Of a stretch of DNA of 5,835 nucleotides, positions 1 through 5,835 are shown piece after piece (the first letter of the stretch is position 1; each line of letters opens with the position of its first letter). The position numbers and the translations under genes are program-made. The DNA lies in the NCBI GenBank assembly GCA_002898915.1, contig BEHO01000090.1, positions 1 to 5,835 on the forward strand. The letters run 5' to 3'. The notes under the pieces were generated by a model. The model saw nothing but the letters and a program-made list of their open reading frames with translations. It searched no databases and was not told where the DNA came from. The stretch is from a bacterium HR12 (GTDB taxonomy: Bacteria > Actinomycetota > UBA4738 > HRBIN12).

Positions 1-839
1 GGGCGGTGCTCGCGCGGGCGGTGGAGGCGGCCCGGGCGCGCGGCCTCCGCCCGGTGGCCGTCACCTCCGACCGGCACCCGCGCGAGGTCCTCACCCCGGG
101 GCGCGGGCCGAGGCTCCTCACGACCGTCGAGCGTCGGGCCGAGCTGATCGGGGACACGGGGATCGACACCGTGGTGGTGCTCGAGTTCACCGAGGAGCTC
201 TCCCGGTGGCTCGCCGAGGAGTTCATCGAACGCGTGCTGGTCCAGGGTCTCCGGGCCCGGCACGTGGTCGTCGGGGCCGACTTCACCTTCGGCTACAAGG
301 CCCTCGGCACGCCCGAGATGCTGATCCAGCTCGGCCCCTCGTACGGCTTCACGGCGGAGCGGGTCGAGCTCGTGCACCTCGGGAACCACCGGATCTCCTC
401 GTCGGCGATCCGCGACGCGATCGCCCGAGGGGACCTGGAGTTCGCGGAGCGGGCCCTCGGCCGGCGGTTCGTCCTCGACGGGACGGTGGTCCGGGGCGCC
501 GGCCGGGGCGCCGGGCTCGGCTACCCGACGGCGAACCTGCAGACCCCCCCGCGCCTGCTGCTGCCGGGCAGCGGCGTCTACGCGGGGCGGGCGCGGGTGC
601 CGCAGGGCGAGTTCGTGGCCGCCATCAACGTCGGCACGAACCCCACGTTCGGGGTCGAGCCGCTCCACGTCGAGGCCTACCTGCTCGATTTCTCGGGGGA
701 CCTGCTCGGACAGCCGATCGCGATCGAGTTCTGGGCGCGCCTCCGGGACGAGGAGCGGTTCGCCACCGCCGAGGAGCTCGCGGCCGCCATCGCCGAGGAC
801 GTCCGCCGCACGCGCGAGCTCGTCCCGCCCCCGGCGTGA
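1..839 (+). CDS. ribF: Bifunctional riboflavin kinase / FAD synthetase, 5' end missing
   Basis: This cytosolic enzyme phosphorylates riboflavin to FMN and then adenylylates FMN to FAD. The frame is open from base 3, so the N-terminus lies outside the window; about 279 codons remain of a family usually a little over 300. Visible FAD-synthetase motifs are HPREVL (HP at 75-80), VGADFTFG (about 270-293) and ISSSAIR (about 393-413). The C-terminal riboflavin kinase domain shows GYPTAN (519-536, the PTAN nucleotide/metal motif), INVGTNPTFG (about 624-653) and HVEAYLLDF with the likely catalytic Glu at 672-674. The helical RDEERF...AEELAAAIAED ending is typical. The first motif reads TSDRHP where many relatives have TFDPHP or TFDRHP. 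The stop TGA (837-839) is 13 nt before the next ATG. Identification is secure; the true start is not visible. Confidence 0.96.
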   Translation, partial: AVLARAVEAARARGLRPVAVTSDRHPREVLTPGRGPRLLTTVERRAELIGDTGIDTVVVLEFTEELSRWLAEEFIERVLVQGLRARHVVVGADFTFGYKALGTPEMLIQLGPSYGFTAERVELVHLGNHRISSSAIRDAIARGDLEFAERALGRRFVLDGTVVRGAGRGAGLGYPTANLQTPPRLLLPGSGVYAGRARVPQGEFVAAINVGTNPTFGVEPLHVEAYLLDFSGDLLGQPIAIEFWARLRDEERFATAEELAAAIAEDVRRTRELVPPPA

Positions 840-845
840 GACACT
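840..845 (+). promoter_or_regulatory. Possible -10 box for a leaderless CapA transcript
   Basis: The hexamer GACACT lies 7 nt before the ATG at 853. That is the spacing expected if transcription starts at or next to the start codon. No Shine-Dalgarno sequence is visible in the 13-nt gap. The match to TANNNT is imperfect and there is no convincing -35 box, so this is a weak call. Cotranscription from ribF is the alternative. Confidence 0.25.
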
Positions 846-852
846 GCGGCCC

Positions 853-1923
853 ATGACCGGGCGTCACGCCCGCCGCTCGCGCATCCCCGTGGCCGTCGTG
901 GGCGCGGCGCTCGCGGCAGGCGTCGCGGGGGCCGTCGCGCTGACCCTCGACGCGCCCGCGGAGCGGACCCTCGCGGCGAGCCCGAGCGCCTCGGCGCCGT
1001 CCGGAGCCGCGAGCCCGACCCCGAGCCTCGAGCCGTCGCCGTCGCCCGAACCGTCCCCGACCCCGGCGCGGGCGCGGATCGTCATCCACGGCACCGGCGA
1101 CGTGAGCCTCGACCCCTCCTACCTCCCCGTCTTCCGCGAGCACGGCTACGGGTGGGCCTGGAGCGGTCTCGACGGCCTGTTCCGCCAGGACGACCTCACG
1201 GTGATCAACCTGGAGTGCCCGCCGACCACGGTGGTGGCGCCGATGCCGAAGACCTTCGTGTTCCGCTGCGACCCGGCGGCGCTGGCGGCGGCCCGGCGCG
1301 CGGGGGTCGAGGTGGCGAACCTGGCGAACAACCACGCCTTCGACCAGGGCCCGGAGGGCCTGCTCGACTCGCTCCGGCACCTCCGGTCGGCGGGGATCGT
1401 CGCCCTCGGCGCCGGACGGAGCGAGCGCGAGGCCGACGCGCCTCGGTACGTGGACGTCGGCGGTTGGCGGATCGGGCTGGTCGGGGTGGGCGAGGTCATC
1501 GACCCCGACTCCCAGGTGGCCGTGGGGAAGGAGGTCGGCACGGCCGTGGGCCACGACTTCCCCCGGGCGCTGCGCGCGATCCGCGAGGCGGCGCGGAACG
1601 CCGACCTGGTCGTGGTGACCGTCCACTGGGGGGTGGAGCTCGACACCGAGCCCCGCGGGTACCAGTTGGCAGAGGCCCACCGGATGGTGGAGGCCGGCGC
1701 CGACGTCATCTTCGGCCACCACGCCCACCGGCTCCAGCCCATGGAGGTCTACCGGGGCCGGCCCATCTTCTACGGGCTCGGGAACTTCGTCTGGCCTCGG
1801 CTCTCGGTCGCGGGGGCGACGACCGCGGTGGCCCGGGTGGTCGTGCGTCCGGACGGGACCACCCGGGGCCGGCTGCTCCCCGCCACCATCGTCTCGAGCG
1901 GCCACCCCGAGCTCGCCGCGTGA
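853..1923 (+). CDS. CapA-family (PGA_cap) metallophosphoesterase-like protein, membrane-anchored or secreted
   Basis: The 356-residue protein belongs to the CapA/PgsA family, named after the poly-gamma-glutamate capsule protein and related to metallophosphoesterases. Residues 1-11 are basic and about 12-32 hydrophobic, giving a signal peptide or membrane anchor; no lipobox Cys is present. Residues about 41-74 are a Ser/Pro/Ala-rich stalk, so the catalytic part should sit outside the membrane. The domain motifs appear in order: HGTGDVSL (D83), NLEC (N119, E121), NNHAFDQG (N159, N160, H161), HWGVE (H258, E262), GHHAH (H289, H290, H292) and GLGNF (N311). These are the family's conserved putative metal-binding or catalytic positions. 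The ATG is chosen because it opens the signal sequence directly after ribF. No pgsB/pgsC-like ligase genes are nearby, so a capsule role is unsupported; a cell-envelope hydrolase role is only a guess. Confidence 0.9.
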   Translation: MTGRHARRSRIPVAVVGAALAAGVAGAVALTLDAPAERTLAASPSASAPSGAASPTPSLEPSPSPEPSPTPARARIVIHGTGDVSLDPSYLPVFREHGYGWAWSGLDGLFRQDDLTVINLECPPTTVVAPMPKTFVFRCDPAALAAARRAGVEVANLANNHAFDQGPEGLLDSLRHLRSAGIVALGAGRSEREADAPRYVDVGGWRIGLVGVGEVIDPDSQVAVGKEVGTAVGHDFPRALRAIREAARNADLVVVTVHWGVELDTEPRGYQLAEAHRMVEAGADVIFGHHAHRLQPMEVYRGRPIFYGLGNFVWPRLSVAGATTAVARVVVRPDGTTRGRLLPATIVSSGHPELAA

Positions 1924-1925
1924 GC

Positions 1926-1950
1926 GCGGCGGCGCGTCCCTCCCCGCCGC
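1926..1950 (+). other. Small GC hairpin between the CapA gene and rpsO
   Basis: GCGGCGG (1926-1932) is followed by an 11-nt loop and its perfect complement CCGCCGC (1944-1950), just after the CapA-gene stop. There is no T-run behind it, so it is not a classical intrinsic terminator. It could slow or partly end transcription, or protect an mRNA end. In DNA this GC-rich a 7-bp stem can also arise by chance. Confidence 0.3.
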
Positions 1951-1958
1951 TGGCCTGG

Positions 1959-1964
1959 TAGCCT
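1959..1964 (+). promoter_or_regulatory. Candidate -10 box for rpsO (near-leaderless start)
   Basis: TAGCCT matches the TANNNT pattern of actinobacterial -10 boxes and ends 11 nt before the rpsO ATG. A start site about 7 nt downstream would leave only 4-5 untranslated bases. The sequence before the ATG (GCTGGAC) has no Shine-Dalgarno at usable distance, which fits leaderless or near-leaderless translation. No clear -35 box is visible. Confidence 0.4.
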
Positions 1965-1975
1965 TTGCGCTGGAC

Positions 1976-2245
1976 ATGGCACTCACGCAGGAAGAGAAGG
2001 CACGGATCATCGCCGAGTACCGGCGCAGCGAGGCCGACACCGGCTCCGCGGAGGTCCAGATCGCCGTGCTCAGCAAGCGGATCGCGGACCTGACCGAGCA
2101 CCTGAAGGTCCACAAGAAGGACCACGCGTCCCGGCGCGGCCTCCTGATGCTCGTCGGCCGCCGTCGTCGGCTGCTCGAGTACCTGAAGCGTCAGGACATC
2201 GACCGGTACCGGGACGTGATCGCCCGCCTCGGCCTGCGACGGTAG
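1976..2245 (+). CDS. rpsO: 30S ribosomal protein S15
   Basis: S15 is a primary 16S rRNA-binding protein of the small subunit platform; it binds the central domain early and is needed for S6/S18 entry. The 89-residue length equals that of E. coli S15. Diagnostic stretches are [10 protein letters not shown] (about residues 20-29), the loop [12 protein letters not shown] (about 46-57) that holds the rRNA-contacting His/Asp/Ser residues, and the ending [10 protein letters not shown]...RLGLRR. The ATG gives exactly the family N-terminus (MALTQEEK). The gene sits 52 nt after the CapA gene and 225 nt before pnp, the conserved rpsO-pnp pairing. In E. coli S15 represses its own translation through a leader structure; no room for such a leader exists here if the near-leaderless start is right. 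Confidence 0.98.
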   Translation: MALTQEEKARIIAEYRRSEADTGSAEVQIAVLSKRIADLTEHLKVHKKDHASRRGLLMLVGRRRRLLEYLKRQDIDRYRDVIARLGLRR

Positions 2246-2248
2246 GGA

Positions 2249-2263
2249 GGGCGCGCGGCGCCC
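2249..2263 (+). other. Short GC hairpin just after rpsO
   Basis: GGGCGC (2249-2254) and GCGCCC (2258-2263) form a 6-bp stem with a 3-nt loop, beginning 3 nt after the rpsO stop. No T-tract follows, so efficient intrinsic termination is unlikely. It may define or protect the 3' end of an rpsO message, or permit partial readthrough into pnp. The function is inferred from position only. Confidence 0.35.
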
Positions 2264-2299
2264 CGAGGAGGGATGCGGACGACCCACTGACCCAGGACC

Positions 2300-2396
2300 C
2301 GGAGGTGGGGCACCCCGCGGTCGGTTCTCAGTCGCGAGCCTCCGAGGCGCAAGCATCGGCGGTTCACCACTGACAACCGGCCGGGTCCCACCTCCG
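2300..2396 (+). promoter_or_regulatory. Long imperfect hairpin in the rpsO-pnp spacer (probable RNase III-type processing/autoregulation element)
   Basis: I read one continuous folded-back structure. The base stem pairs 2300-2309 (CGGAGGTGGG) with 2387-2396 (CCCACCTCCG), 10 perfect pairs. Next come ACC 2312-2314 with GGT 2384-2386, then 2318-2326 with 2375-2383 (9 pairs, one G-T), a C-C mismatch, and TCAGT 2328-2332 with ACTGA 2369-2373. After a 3x3 internal loop, 2336-2340 pairs with 2361-2365, 2342-2345 with 2356-2359, and 2347-2348 with 2353-2354, closed by a GCAA tetraloop (2349-2352). The total is close to 40 pairs in 97 nt. In E. coli and Streptomyces the mRNA before pnp carries an extended hairpin cut by RNase III, controlling pnp expression. 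The same role is inferred here from position and shape. Confidence 0.75.
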
Positions 2397-2402
2397 AGCA
2401 CC

Positions 2403-2424
2403 GCGGGGCGCGAGTGCGCCGCGC
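2403..2424 (+). other. Second hairpin in the pnp leader
   Basis: GCGGGGCGC (2403-2411) pairs with GCGCCGCGC (2416-2424) around a GAGT loop, giving eight Watson-Crick pairs and one G-G mismatch. It starts 7 nt after the long hairpin. Its 5' arm overlaps a segment (2400-2408) that is also complementary to 2313-2321, so it may compete with another fold. Confidence 0.45.
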
Positions 2425-2436
2425 ACGGCACGAGAG

Positions 2437-2452
2437 GCGAGCGCAGGCTCGC
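2437..2452 (+). other. Hairpin abutting the pnp Shine-Dalgarno
   Basis: GCGAGC (2437-2442) and GCTCGC (2447-2452) form a perfect 6-bp stem with a GCAG loop. The stem ends on the base before the Shine-Dalgarno sequence. It does not hide that sequence, so it may keep the ribosome site open by preventing GC-rich upstream RNA from pairing with it, or it may be a protein-binding spot. The role is inference. Confidence 0.45.
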
Positions 2453-2460
2453 AAGGAGGA
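2453..2460 (+). promoter_or_regulatory. Strong Shine-Dalgarno of pnp
   Basis: AAGGAGGA is a near-complete anti-16S match, with its last G 11 nt before the ATG at 2471. It decides the pnp start against the upstream in-frame GTG at 2414, which lies in a hairpin loop and has no such signal. Confidence 0.85.
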
Positions 2461-2470
2461 ACGAGGGCCG

Positions 2471-4786
2471 ATGGCCATCACCCTTTCCCGGAAGATCGGG
2501 AACCAGACCATGGTGTTCGAGACGGGCAAGCTGGCCCATCTCGCGCACGGATCCGCGGTCGTGACCTACGGCGAGACCCAGGTGCTCGCGACCTGCACGA
2601 CCGCGCCCCCCCGCGAGGGGATCGACTTCTTCCCGCTCACGGTGGACGTCGAGGAGCGGATGTACGCCGCGGGGAAGATCCCCGGCGGCTTCTTCCGCCG
2701 CGAGGGCCGACCGTCGGAGACGGCCATCCTCACGGCGCGCCTCACCGATCGCCCCATGCGGCCGAGCTTCGCCGAGGACTTCCGGGACGAGGTCCAGATC
2801 GTCCTCACGGTCCTCTCGGTGGACATGGCCAACCCCTACGACATCCCCGGGATGAACGCGGCGAGCCTGGCCACGCTCCTCGCCGGCCTGCCCTTCGAGG
2901 GTCCGATCGGCGCGGTGCGGATGGGCCTGATCGACGGCGCGTGGACGGCGAACCCCACCTTCCAGGAGCTGGAGGAGGCCACCTTCGACGTCGTCGTCGC
3001 GGGCCGTCGGAACGACCGGGGCGAGATCGACATCCTCATGATCGAGGGCGAGGCCCCGGACAACACGTGGGTCCTGCTCCACGGGGACCGCGGGGAGGTC
3101 GCCCCGACCGAGGCGGTCGTCGCGGAGGGGCTCGAGGCCGCCAAGCGGGCGATCGCCGAGATGATCGACTTCCAGCGGGAGTTCGTCTCGCTCTGCGACG
3201 TGAAGCCGCGGGAGTGGACGCCTCGTCCGGCGTACTCGCGGGAGACCTTCGAGGCCGTGGAGGCCTTCGCGCGCCCGCGCCTGGAGGAGGCCATCGTGCC
3301 GGACAAGACCGAGCGCGAGGCCCGGCTGGACGCGTTGAAGGAGGAGCTCACGGCCCATCTCCGCGAGACCTGGGGCGAGGAGCTCTTCGCGCAGCGCCAG
3401 GCGGAGATCTCGCCCGCCTTCAAGGAGGTCCAGAAGCGGGTCATGCGCCGACGCGTGATCGAGCAGGGCGTGCGCCTGGACGGCCGCGGCCCGCGGGACA
3501 TCCGGCCGATCTCCTGCGAGGTGGGGCTCGTGCCCCGGGCCCACGGGTCGAGCCTCTTCCAGCGGGGCGAGACCCAGGTCCTGAACGTCACGACCCTGGG
3601 GATGCTGCGGATGACCCAGATGATCGACACCCTCGATCCCGAGGAGTCGAAGCGGTACATCCACCACTACAACTTCCCGCCGTTCTCCACGGGCGAGGTC
3701 GGCCGGATCGGCAGCCCCCGTCGCCGGGAGATCGGGCACGGCGCCCTCGCCGAGCGGGCCCTGGTGCCGGTGATCCCCTCCGAGGAGGAGTTCCCGTACG
3801 CGATCCGGCTCGTCTCGGACGTGCTCGCGAGCAACGGATCCACGTCGATGGCGAGCGTGTGCGCCTCGACCCTCTCGCTCATGGACGCCGGGGTGCCGAT
3901 CAAGGCTCCGGTCGCGGGGATCGCGATGGGCATGATCGCCGAGGACGGGCGGTACGTGACCCTGACCGACATCCTCGGAGCGGAGGACGCCCTCGGCGAC
4001 ATGGACTTCAAGGTCGCCGGGACCCGGGACTTCGTCACCGCGATCCAGCTCGACATGAAGGTGACGGGGCTGCCGGGGGAGGTGCTGGCTGAGGCCCTCC
4101 GGCAGGCCCGGGAGGCGCGGCTGAAGATCCTCGACGTGATGCTCCAGACCATCCCGGCTCCGCGCGAGGAGGTGAACCCGAAGGCGCCGCGGATCCTCAC
4201 CATCCAGATCCCGGTGGACAAGATCGGTGAGGTGATCGGGCCGAAGGGCAAGCGGATCAACGAGATCATCGCGCTGACCGGAGCCGACATCGACATCCAG
4301 GACGACGGCACCGTGTTCATCGGTTCCCGCGAGGGCGCCGCCGCCGAGGAGGCGGCGCGGATGATCGAGGAGATCGCGAACCCCAGGCCGCTCCAGGTCG
4401 GCGAGACCTTCACCGGCAAGGTCGTGAAGCTCGCCACGTTCGGGGCGTTCGTGAACCTCGTCCCCGGTCGCGATGGGCTCGTGCACATCTCGAAGCTCGG
4501 TCGCGGTCGCCGCCTGGCGAGCATGGAGGAGTCGGGGCTGAAGGAGGGCGACACGATCGAGGTCGAGATCCAGGACATCGACGCCATGGGCAAGATCAGC
4601 CTCCGTCCGATCGGGCCGGAGTGGGAGGCCCCCGAGGGGGCCGCGGCGGAGGAGCGACCCCACCGGCCCGAGCCCGAGCGCCGGCCCGAGCCCGAGCGCC
4701 GGGTCGAGGGCGAGCGCGGACCCGAGGGCGAGCGCCGTCCGCGTCGTCGGCGGCGCAGGGGTCGGGACGACCGACGGGACGGCTGA
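2471..4786 (+). CDS. pnp: Polynucleotide phosphorylase (polyribonucleotide nucleotidyltransferase)
   Basis: PNPase degrades RNA 3'-to-5' using phosphate and can also add 3' tails; it forms a ring-shaped trimer in the cytosol. The 771-residue product has all domains in order: RNase PH core 1 (about 13-145) with FFRREGR (74-80); the helical domain (about 235-330); core 2 (about 335-560) starting at LDGRGPRD (D337) with FQRGETQ (363-369) and NGSTSM (S457-T458-S459, the phosphate-binding region); a KH domain with GPKG (590-593); and an S1 domain (about 644-715). The metal-binding set aligned with E. coli D486/D492/K494 is present as D506, D512 and K514, so the enzyme should be active. The tail (about 720-771) is charged, repetitive and Arg-rich. 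The start follows the strong ribosome site; an in-frame GTG 57 nt upstream would add 19 basic, unconserved residues. Expression is probably controlled through the preceding long hairpin. The M16 gene follows after 6 nt. Confidence 0.98.
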   Translation: MAITLSRKIGNQTMVFETGKLAHLAHGSAVVTYGETQVLATCTTAPPREGIDFFPLTVDVEERMYAAGKIPGGFFRREGRPSETAILTARLTDRPMRPSFAEDFRDEVQIVLTVLSVDMANPYDIPGMNAASLATLLAGLPFEGPIGAVRMGLIDGAWTANPTFQELEEATFDVVVAGRRNDRGEIDILMIEGEAPDNTWVLLHGDRGEVAPTEAVVAEGLEAAKRAIAEMIDFQREFVSLCDVKPREWTPRPAYSRETFEAVEAFARPRLEEAIVPDKTEREARLDALKEELTAHLRETWGEELFAQRQAEISPAFKEVQKRVMRRRVIEQGVRLDGRGPRDIRPISCEVGLVPRAHGSSLFQRGETQVLNVTTLGMLRMTQMIDTLDPEESKRYIHHYNFPPFSTGEVGRIGSPRRREIGHGALAERALVPVIPSEEEFPYAIRLVSDVLASNGSTSMASVCASTLSLMDAGVPIKAPVAGIAMGMIAEDGRYVTLTDILGAEDALGDMDFKVAGTRDFVTAIQLDMKVTGLPGEVLAEALRQAREARLKILDVMLQTIPAPREEVNPKAPRILTIQIPVDKIGEVIGPKGKRINEIIALTGADIDIQDDGTVFIGSREGAAAEEAARMIEEIANPRPLQVGETFTGKVVKLATFGAFVNLVPGRDGLVHISKLGRGRRLASMEESGLKEGDTIEVEIQDIDAMGKISLRPIGPEWEAPEGAAAEERPHRPEPERRPEPERRVEGERGPEGERRPRRRRRRGRDDRRDG
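4663..4734 (+). repeat. Four tandem 18-bp repeats encoding the PNPase tail
   Basis: Two identical 18-bp copies (4663-4680 and 4681-4698, CCGGCCCGAGCCCGAGCG) are followed by two diverged copies (4699-4716 and 4717-4734). In frame they encode RPEPER, RPEPER, RVEGER and GPEGER. The unit is a multiple of three, so copy-number change would keep the frame. The repeat lies after the S1 domain in a probably disordered segment and is followed by an Arg-rich end. Confidence 0.9.
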
Positions 4787-4792
4787 GCCCCG

Positions 4793-5835
4793 ATGGCGAT
4801 CCGGCGGACGGGCTTCGGCTCCGGGCTCCGCGTCGTCACGGAGCGCATGCCGGGGCTGCGGTCGGTGGCGCTCGGCTTCTGGGTGCTGGCGGGCTCGCGG
4901 GACGAGCCGCCGCCGATCAGCGGCGCCAGCCACTTCCTCGAGCACCTGCTCTTCAAGGGGACCCGCACCCGGAGCGCGCGGGACATCGCCGAGGCCTTCG
5001 ACGCGGTCGGCGGCGACGTCAACGCGTTCACGGCCAAGGAGTACACGGCCTACTACGCGCGCGTCCTGGACCGGGACCTGCCGATGGCGGTCGAGCACCT
5101 GGCCGACATGATCCAGCACTCGGTGCTCCGCGCGTCCGACCTCGAGTCCGAGCGGCAGGTCATCCTGGAGGAGATCAACGTGCACGAGGACACGCCCGAC
5201 GACCTCGTGCACGACCTGTTCACCGAGACGCTCTGGCCGGGCCACCCCCTCGGCCGCCCGGTCCTCGGCACGCGCGAGAGCGTGAAGGCGGCCACGCGCG
5301 AGCGGATCCGGCGCTTCTACCGCCGCCACTACGTGCCGGGCAACCTCGTCGTGGTCGCGGCCGGGAGCGTGGACCACGACCAGCTCCTCCGGCTCCTCGG
5401 CGAGGTGATGGAGACCGGTCCGATCCTGGAGGAAGGCCCGGGGAACTTCCATCTGCGGACCGCCGAGCGGCCCCCGGAGCCCTCCGGGCGCTCCCGGGTC
5501 GTGCGGCGCCGGACCGAGCAGGCCCACATCTGCGTGGGGACCAACGGGCTGTCCCGTCAGGACCCCGACCGCTTCGCCTTCGGGATCGTGAACGCCGCCC
5601 TCGGGGGCGGCATGTCCTCGCGGCTGTTCCAGGAGATCCGGGAGCGGCGGGGGCTCGCCTACTCGGTGTACAGCTATCACACGATGTACGCGGAGGCCGG
5701 GCTGTGGTGCGCCTACGCGGGGACGACGCCGGCGCGGGCGGCGGAGGTGCTCGACCTCATCCGGCGCGAGATCGAGGAGGTGGCCGAGCGCGGCCTCACC
5801 GACGAGGAGCTGGAGCGGGCCCGCGGGCACGTCAA
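4793..5835 (+). CDS. M16 family zinc metallopeptidase (processing-peptidase-like), 3' end missing
   Basis: About 347 codons are visible of a family usually a little over 400 residues. The inverted zinc motif HFLEH (H47, E50, H51) is intact: H47 and H51 bind zinc and E50 is the catalytic base. The third ligand is E127 in LEEINVHED, exactly 76 residues after H51 as in mitochondrial processing peptidase beta. The second half shows GGGMSSRLFQEIRE and RGLAYSVYS (about residues 282-305), the region that holds the substrate-binding Arg/Tyr pair. No signal peptide is seen, so it is probably cytosolic. The ATG is 6 nt after the pnp stop and in the same frame, so no earlier start exists; it is preceded only by a weak GGGA, suggesting translational coupling. 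M16 genes behind pnp (such as B. subtilis ymxG/mlpA) are common. The substrate is unknown, and the C-terminus lies beyond the window. Confidence 0.95.
   Translation, partial: MAIRRTGFGSGLRVVTERMPGLRSVALGFWVLAGSRDEPPPISGASHFLEHLLFKGTRTRSARDIAEAFDAVGGDVNAFTAKEYTAYYARVLDRDLPMAVEHLADMIQHSVLRASDLESERQVILEEINVHEDTPDDLVHDLFTETLWPGHPLGRPVLGTRESVKAATRERIRRFYRRHYVPGNLVVVAAGSVDHDQLLRLLGEVMETGPILEEGPGNFHLRTAERPPEPSGRSRVVRRRTEQAHICVGTNGLSRQDPDRFAFGIVNAALGGGMSSRLFQEIRERRGLAYSVYSYHTMYAEAGLWCAYAGTTPARAAEVLDLIRREIEEVAERGLTDEELERARGHV

Noticed and set aside
625..2115. A 496-codon minus-strand open frame opposite ribF, the CapA gene and rpsO.
   Set aside because: Same compositional artefact; it crosses three + strand genes and shows no protein family features.
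2249..2263. Intrinsic terminator after rpsO.
   Set aside because: The stem is short and no T-run follows; recorded only as a hairpin.
2273..2290. A five-codon leader ORF (MRTTH) after GAGGAGGG, just before the long hairpin.
   Set aside because: The purine-rich sequence directly touches the ATG, too close for normal initiation, and the peptide has no attenuator-like codon pattern.
2414..2470. An upstream GTG start for pnp adding 19 residues.
   Set aside because: The GTG lies in a hairpin loop without a ribosome site, the added residues are basic and unconserved, and the ATG at 2471 has a strong SD and gives the usual PNPase N-terminus.
4663..4734. CRISPR-like or regulatory direct repeat array.
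   Set aside because: The units are contiguous with no spacers and in frame within pnp, so they are coding repeats.
1706..5830. A 1374-codon open frame on the minus strand opposite pnp and the M16 gene.
   Set aside because: It is antisense to two unmistakable genes, its translation is low-complexity Arg/Pro/Leu/Asp-rich with no recognisable domain, and long shadow frames are expected when third codon positions are nearly all G or C.
1..5835. A previously undescribed multi-gene system.
   Set aside because: Every gene belongs to a well-known family, four of the five are in a conserved order, and there are no mobile elements, defence genes or biosynthetic clusters; only the leader RNA and the CapA insertion stand out.

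Overview
This is a G+C-rich window (roughly 70% by eye) carrying a conserved housekeeping block. All genes are on the + strand, in the order ribF (5' end cut off) - CapA-family protein - rpsO - pnp - M16 zinc peptidase (3' end cut off). The ribF/rpsO/pnp/M16 order is a common bacterial neighbourhood. The protein sequences, base composition and apparently leaderless starts suggest an actinobacterium or a similar high-GC lineage. This placement is an inference from style, not from a marker comparison.

Region by region: positions 1-839 hold most of a bifunctional riboflavin kinase/FAD synthetase. After a 13-nt gap, 853-1923 encodes a membrane-anchored or secreted CapA-like protein with a Ser/Pro-rich stalk; it is the one gene foreign to the usual order. 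A 52-nt spacer holds a small hairpin and a -10-like hexamer almost touching the ATG of rpsO (1976-2245). The 225-nt rpsO-pnp spacer (2246-2470) is the most structured non-coding part. It contains a small hairpin just after rpsO, a very long imperfect hairpin (2300-2396, close to 40 base pairs), and two shorter hairpins, the last abutting a strong Shine-Dalgarno sequence. pnp (2471-4786) follows. It is a full-length polynucleotide phosphorylase with both RNase PH cores, KH and S1 domains and a charged tail built on an 18-bp tandem repeat. Six bases later an M16 peptidase begins and runs off the window.

Functionally, rpsO and pnp connect ribosome assembly with RNA decay. In E. coli and Streptomyces the mRNA leader or spacer before pnp is cut by RNase III, and in E. 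coli this underlies PNPase autoregulation. The long hairpin here looks like the equivalent element. I see no mobile elements, tRNA, rRNA, CRISPR or novel multi-gene system. The best leads are the pnp leader architecture, the CapA insertion, and the contrast between SD-less starts (capA, rpsO) and the SD-led start of pnp.
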